64,000 bases of DNA from Streptomyces ferrugineus (GTDB lineage: Bacteria > Actinomycetota > Actinomycetes > Streptomycetales > Streptomycetaceae), in NCBI RefSeq assembly GCF_015160855.1, contig NZ_CP063373.1:2604001-2668000 (forward strand), given 5' to 3'. The translations under genes and the position numbers were made by a program. The notes beneath the pieces are model-generated. The model saw nothing but the letters and a program-made list of their open reading frames with translations, did no database searches and was not told where the DNA came from. Below are positions 61,464-64,000 of the stretch, piece by piece (within the stretch, counting starts at the first letter, position 1; each line of letters begins with the position of its first letter).

Positions 61464-61540
61464 TCAGTTGGTCTGCCGGGATTGGGTCCGTCTGACACTA
61501 TTCAGTCGGTCTGCAGGGATGCGCAGGGATACATAGGGAT
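61464..61540. repeat. Direct repeats and phased GGGAT boxes ahead of the HTH gene
   Basis: TCAGTTGGTCTGCCGGGAT (61464-61482) recurs at 61502-61520 with two changes. Then AGGGAT ends at 61520, 61530 and 61540, exactly 10 bp apart, one helix turn. The last unit is 20 bp before the GTG at 61560, so bound protein would touch the promoter or leader. Confidence 0.65.
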
Positions 61541-61559
61541 TCACTCGTGGAGGTGGAGC

Positions 61560-62420
61560 GTGAGCGAGCCGCGGTCCGCGCCGACGGTCGGCCAGGTGGT
61601 CCTGGGTCGGCGCCTGCTCGACCTGCGTGAACGCGCCGGGCTCAAGCGTGAGGAGGCCGCGCGTGTCCTGCGTGTCGCCCCCGCCACGGTCCGCCGGATG
61701 GAGATGGCCGAGGTCGCCCTCAAGATCCCGTACCTCCAGCTGCTCCTGAAGGCCTACGGCATCTCCGACGAGGAGGCCGAGGCCTTTGTGCTGCTGGCCG
61801 AGGAGGCCAACAGGCCCGGCTGGTGGCAGCGGTTCCACGACATCCTGCCCGGCTGGTTCTCCATGTACGTCAGCCTGGAGGGCGCCGCCGGCCTCATCCG
61901 GTCGTACGAACCCCATTTCGTGCCCGGTCTGCTGCAGACCGAGGACTACGCGCGCGGAGTGCTGAGGTCCGGCGCCATCGGCCAGACCAGCCCCGACGAC
62001 ATAGAGCGCCATGTCGCCCTGCGCATGCAACGCCAGCAACTGCTCACCCGTGAGGATGCGCCCCGGCTGTGGGTCGTGATGGACGAGACCGTGCTGCGCC
62101 GCCAGGTGGGCGGCCCGGAGGTGATGCGTGCCCAGATCGACAGGCTGCTCGAGGCCACGAAGCTGCCCAACGTCACGCTGCAGGTCGCGCCCTTCGCCAA
62201 GGGACCGCACCCCGGCACGTACGGGCCCTTCGTGCTGTTCCGATTCGCCGTGCCGGAACTTCCCGACATGGTCTACAGCGAGTACCTGACCGGCGCCGTC
62301 TATCTCGACGCGCGTGCCGAGGTGGCGACCCACCTCGAGGTCATGGACCGCATGGCGGCGCACGCCGCTACGGCACATCGCACGAAGGAGATCCTCCGGG
62401 ATCTCCGCAAGGAGCTGTGA
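61560..62420 (+). CDS. HTH plus DUF5753 regulator (WhiJ/Scr1 type)
   Basis: A 286-residue DNA-binding protein. The XRE-type helix-turn-helix (about 12-66) is GRRLLDLRERAGLKREEAARVL followed by ATVRRMEMAEVALKIPYLQLLL. The DUF5753 domain (about 95-280) has YEPHFVPGLLQTEDYARGVL, the family's best mark, then MQRQQLLTREDAPRLWVVMDE and GPHPGTYGPFVLFRF. GGAGGTGGAG precedes GTG 61560. A DUF397 gene follows directly (TGAATG). This pairing defines WhiJ/AbaA-type switches of Streptomyces development and antibiotic production. The regulator probably binds the repeats ahead of it. Confidence 0.92.
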   Translation: MSEPRSAPTVGQVVLGRRLLDLRERAGLKREEAARVLRVAPATVRRMEMAEVALKIPYLQLLLKAYGISDEEAEAFVLLAEEANRPGWWQRFHDILPGWFSMYVSLEGAAGLIRSYEPHFVPGLLQTEDYARGVLRSGAIGQTSPDDIERHVALRMQRQQLLTREDAPRLWVVMDETVLRRQVGGPEVMRAQIDRLLEATKLPNVTLQVAPFAKGPHPGTYGPFVLFRFAVPELPDMVYSEYLTGAVYLDARAEVATHLEVMDRMAAHAATAHRTKEILRDLRKEL

Positions 62421-62675
62421 ATGGATCGCATCAGGCCGCGTATACGCGTCTACAACGGCATGCCCGCGCGGGACTTGGGCAGCGAGGGCTGGCACAAGCC
62501 GTGGAGCGGCGGCAACGGCGGCAACTGCCTGGAGGCGATGAAACTCGCCGACGGCCGGATCGCCGTCCGCCAGTCGACCGACCCGGACGGGCCGGCGCTG
62601 ATCTACACCACCGACGAGATGACGGCGTTCATCGAGGGCGCCAAGGCGGGGGAGGCGGACTTCCTCCTTTCCTGA
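62421..62675 (+). CDS. DUF397 protein (BldB/AbaA-related partner)
   Basis: An 84-residue protein whose central part reads GNGGNCLEAMKLADGRIAVRQSTDPDGPALIYTTDEMTAFIEGAKAGE, cited as GGNCLEAMKLADGRIAVRQS; this is the DUF397 pattern of W-x-x-S-x-x-S-G-x-N-C-V-E-V, here with WHKPWSGGNGGNCLEAM. DUF397 proteins act with the HTH-DUF5753 protein encoded just upstream, relieving or aiding its repression. The ATG follows that gene's TGA directly, so translation is coupled. A small acidic tail ends FLLS. Confidence 0.92.
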   Translation: MDRIRPRIRVYNGMPARDLGSEGWHKPWSGGNGGNCLEAMKLADGRIAVRQSTDPDGPALIYTTDEMTAFIEGAKAGEADFLLS

Positions 62676-62729
62676 CCCGCTTCGGCCGCGGTGCTTACTT
62701 GATAATTCTTGCGTCTTACGGAGTGCTCC

Positions 62730-63518
62730 ATGACCGAGATCGACACCAGCAAGCCGCATCCCGCGCGGATGTACGACTGGTATCTCGGCGGGAAGGACAA
62801 CTATCCCGTCGACGAGGCCATGGGGAAGCAGATGCTCGCCCTCGACCCGCGCGTCCCGGTGATGGCGCGGGTCAACCGCGCCTTCATGCACCGCAGCACC
62901 CGCTGGCTCGCCCAGCAGGGCGTACGCCAGTTCCTGGACATCGGCACCGGTATCCCCACCGAGCCGAACCTCCATCAGGTCGCCCAGCGCATCGCCCCCG
63001 ACGCGCGCGTCGTCTACTGCGACAACGACCCCATCGTGCTGGCCCACGCGGCAGCCCTGCTGCGCGGCACGGAGGAGGGCGCCACCGAGTATCTGCAGGC
63101 CGATGTGCGCGACCCCGGCGCGATCGTCGAAGGGGCCAGGAAGGTCCTGGACTTCAGCCGTCCGGTGGCCCTCTCCCTCATCGCGCTGCTGCACTTCGTC
63201 TCCGACGAGGACGGCGCGCACGAACTGGTGCGCCGGCTGCTGTCCGAACTCCCCTCCGGCAGCTACCTGGTGCTCACGCACGCGACCGCCGACTTCACTC
63301 CCGAGGAGTCGAAGGCGGCGACCGAGAAGCTCAAGGCGGCCGGTGTCACGCTGACCCTGCGCGCCCGCGAGGGCTTCACCCGCTTCTTCGAGGGCCTCGA
63401 ACTCGTCCCGCCCGGCGTCCAGGTGCCGCACCAGTGGCACCCCGACCTGGGAGAGCCCGTACCCGGGCAGGACGACGGGGTCATTCCCGGGTACGGGGCG
63501 GTGGGACGCAAGCCGTAG
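62730..63518 (+). CDS. S-adenosyl methyltransferase, DUF574 type
   Basis: A 262-residue methyltransferase-fold protein of a family expanded in Streptomyces. DTSKPHPARMYDWYLGGKDNYPVDEAMG is its hallmark, cited as ARMYDWYLGGKDNYPVDE; SAM binding is by FLDIGTGIPTEPNLHQVAQ and RVVYCDNDPIVLAHAAALL. The end IPGYGAVGRKP closes the family pattern. No substrate is known for the family. ATG 62730 follows CGGAG; it is 54 bp after the DUF397 gene and probably in the same transcript. Such genes often sit by DUF397/HTH clusters, so a role in the same switch is possible. Confidence 0.92.
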   Translation: MTEIDTSKPHPARMYDWYLGGKDNYPVDEAMGKQMLALDPRVPVMARVNRAFMHRSTRWLAQQGVRQFLDIGTGIPTEPNLHQVAQRIAPDARVVYCDNDPIVLAHAAALLRGTEEGATEYLQADVRDPGAIVEGARKVLDFSRPVALSLIALLHFVSDEDGAHELVRRLLSELPSGSYLVLTHATADFTPEESKAATEKLKAAGVTLTLRAREGFTRFFEGLELVPPGVQVPHQWHPDLGEPVPGQDDGVIPGYGAVGRKP

Positions 63519-63553
63519 GGCTGGGCTGAAGCAAGGGCTCAGGGCCTCGTGGT

Positions 63554-64000
63554 CTACAGGTAGGACAGCATGCGTCGCGGCGCGTCCACCAGGCGGCTGA
63601 CGATCACCACCGGCAGCGGGGGCTGCTCCGCCTTGGCCGGGCTGACGTTCAGCCCGTAGTAGATCTGCTCGATCGAGGGCGGTCCGACCGCGAGGTTGCG
63701 CCGGACCGCCTGCGACGGCGACTCCTCACCGGTCTTCACGAGGTACGCCGCGACCATCGCGCCGGTACGGCCCACACCCGCGCCGCAGTGCACGAACACC
63801 GGGCCGGACGCCGAGGAGACGACGTCGAGGAAGCGCTGCACCTGCTGCGGCGCCGGCGTCTGACCGTCACGGATCGGCAGCCGTACGACATTCAGCCCGG
63901 CCTCGCTCGGTTCGGCCAGCTCGGCCGCGCTCATGCGCTCGGCGCGCAGGTCGACGACGGTGCCGATGCCCATGCCCGCCAAGGCCCGGTAACCGGCCTC
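63554..64000 (-). CDS. Tyrosine/dual-specificity phosphatase-like protein, N-terminus cut by window edge
   Basis: The visible 148 residues, running off the window at 64000, form a cysteine-based phosphatase domain. VFVHCGAGVGRTGAMVAAYL contains the C-x5-R signature (HCGAGVGRTG), and MGIGTVVDLRAERMS upstream holds a strand with the Asp-Leu-Arg expected at the general-acid side. QIYYGLNVSPAKAEQPPLPV follows in the C-terminal part. It is convergent with the methyltransferase gene, leaving 35 bp. Substrate is unknown; Streptomyces use such enzymes on phosphotyrosine proteins or phosphoinositides. Confidence 0.82.
   Translation of the reverse strand, partial: EAGYRALAGMGIGTVVDLRAERMSAAELAEPSEAGLNVVRLPIRDGQTPAPQQVQRFLDVVSSASGPVFVHCGAGVGRTGAMVAAYLVKTGEESPSQAVRRNLAVGPPSIEQIYYGLNVSPAKAEQPPLPVVIVSRLVDAPRRMLSYL

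Overview
The window is a high-GC actinobacterial chromosome segment, almost certainly from a Streptomyces species. Coding third positions are nearly all G or C. GTG and TTG starts and leaderless starts are common. The gene set is also typical of Streptomyces: a griseus-type trypsin, an ANTAR response regulator, DUF397/DUF5753 regulators, an S-adenosyl methyltransferase of the DUF574 type, an SPW_0924 micro-protein and DUF4184. The block pyruvate kinase - ANTAR regulator - branched-chain amino acid ABC transporter - PolA - RpsA - PAC2 - CoaE is a core-chromosome arrangement, so most of the window is stable backbone with small accessory patches.

Layout. 1-5.5 kb: tail of a short-chain dehydrogenase, a 79-bp tandem repeat, a zinc-ribbon HExxH metalloprotein, secreted trypsin, a GH35 beta-galactosidase facing an AraC regulator, and chorismate mutase. 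5.6-8.8 kb: an orphan CheY-like receiver and an M1 aminopeptidase. 9-12 kb: a translationally coupled PLP decarboxylase / N-hydroxylase pair of the siderophore-precursor type with no synthetase nearby. 12.3-14.3 kb: a two-gene membrane module whose products share one 20-residue glycine/valine motif; this is the best candidate for an undescribed system. 14.4-20.4 kb: Tat-exported 5'-nucleotidase, SIMPL protein, pyruvate kinase, a free-standing HTH plus LAGLIDADG protein, an odd short tRNA with a CAA anticodon, and a PdtaR-like ANTAR regulator.

20.5-26.2 kb: a complete livKHMGF uptake operon with GTGA overlaps and an intercistronic hairpin after livK. 27-29.8 kb: a hotdog thioesterase and a YdeP-type molybdopterin oxidoreductase. 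30-40.4 kb: polA, DUF4184, a lytic transglycosylase-like protein, SPW_0924, DUF3068, HrpB helicase and a methyltransferase that appears frameshifted near its start. 40.8-44.5 kb: rpsA with a clear promoter and long leader, PAC2, coaE and a TPR protein. polA and coaE both carry a TGTCAGTGG-N7-(T/C)AnnnT promoter resembling the RecA/LexA-independent (PafBC-type) DNA-damage promoter.

44.5-49.4 kb: small membrane and housekeeping proteins, an S4 RNA-binding protein, family-5 uracil-DNA glycosylase and proline iminopeptidase. 48.8-51.8 kb: a catabolic unit in which an FCD-type GntR regulator faces an NCS1 permease and an Asp/Glu-racemase-superfamily enzyme across a perfect 16-bp palindrome. 51.8-58.6 kb: GNAT and RidA-like genes, a nucleotidyltransferase, a FUSC membrane protein, an EEP phosphatase and an amidohydrolase. 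58.9 kb: a cytochrome P450 C-terminal remnant. 60-63.5 kb: a WhiJ/AbaA-like developmental regulator cluster (small conserved proteins, RsbW-like ATPase, HTH-DUF5753, DUF397, DUF574 methyltransferase) with phased repeats and palindromes between divergent promoters. The window ends inside a tyrosine-phosphatase-like gene.

All functional names rest on reading motifs and recalled family patterns; no database search was possible.
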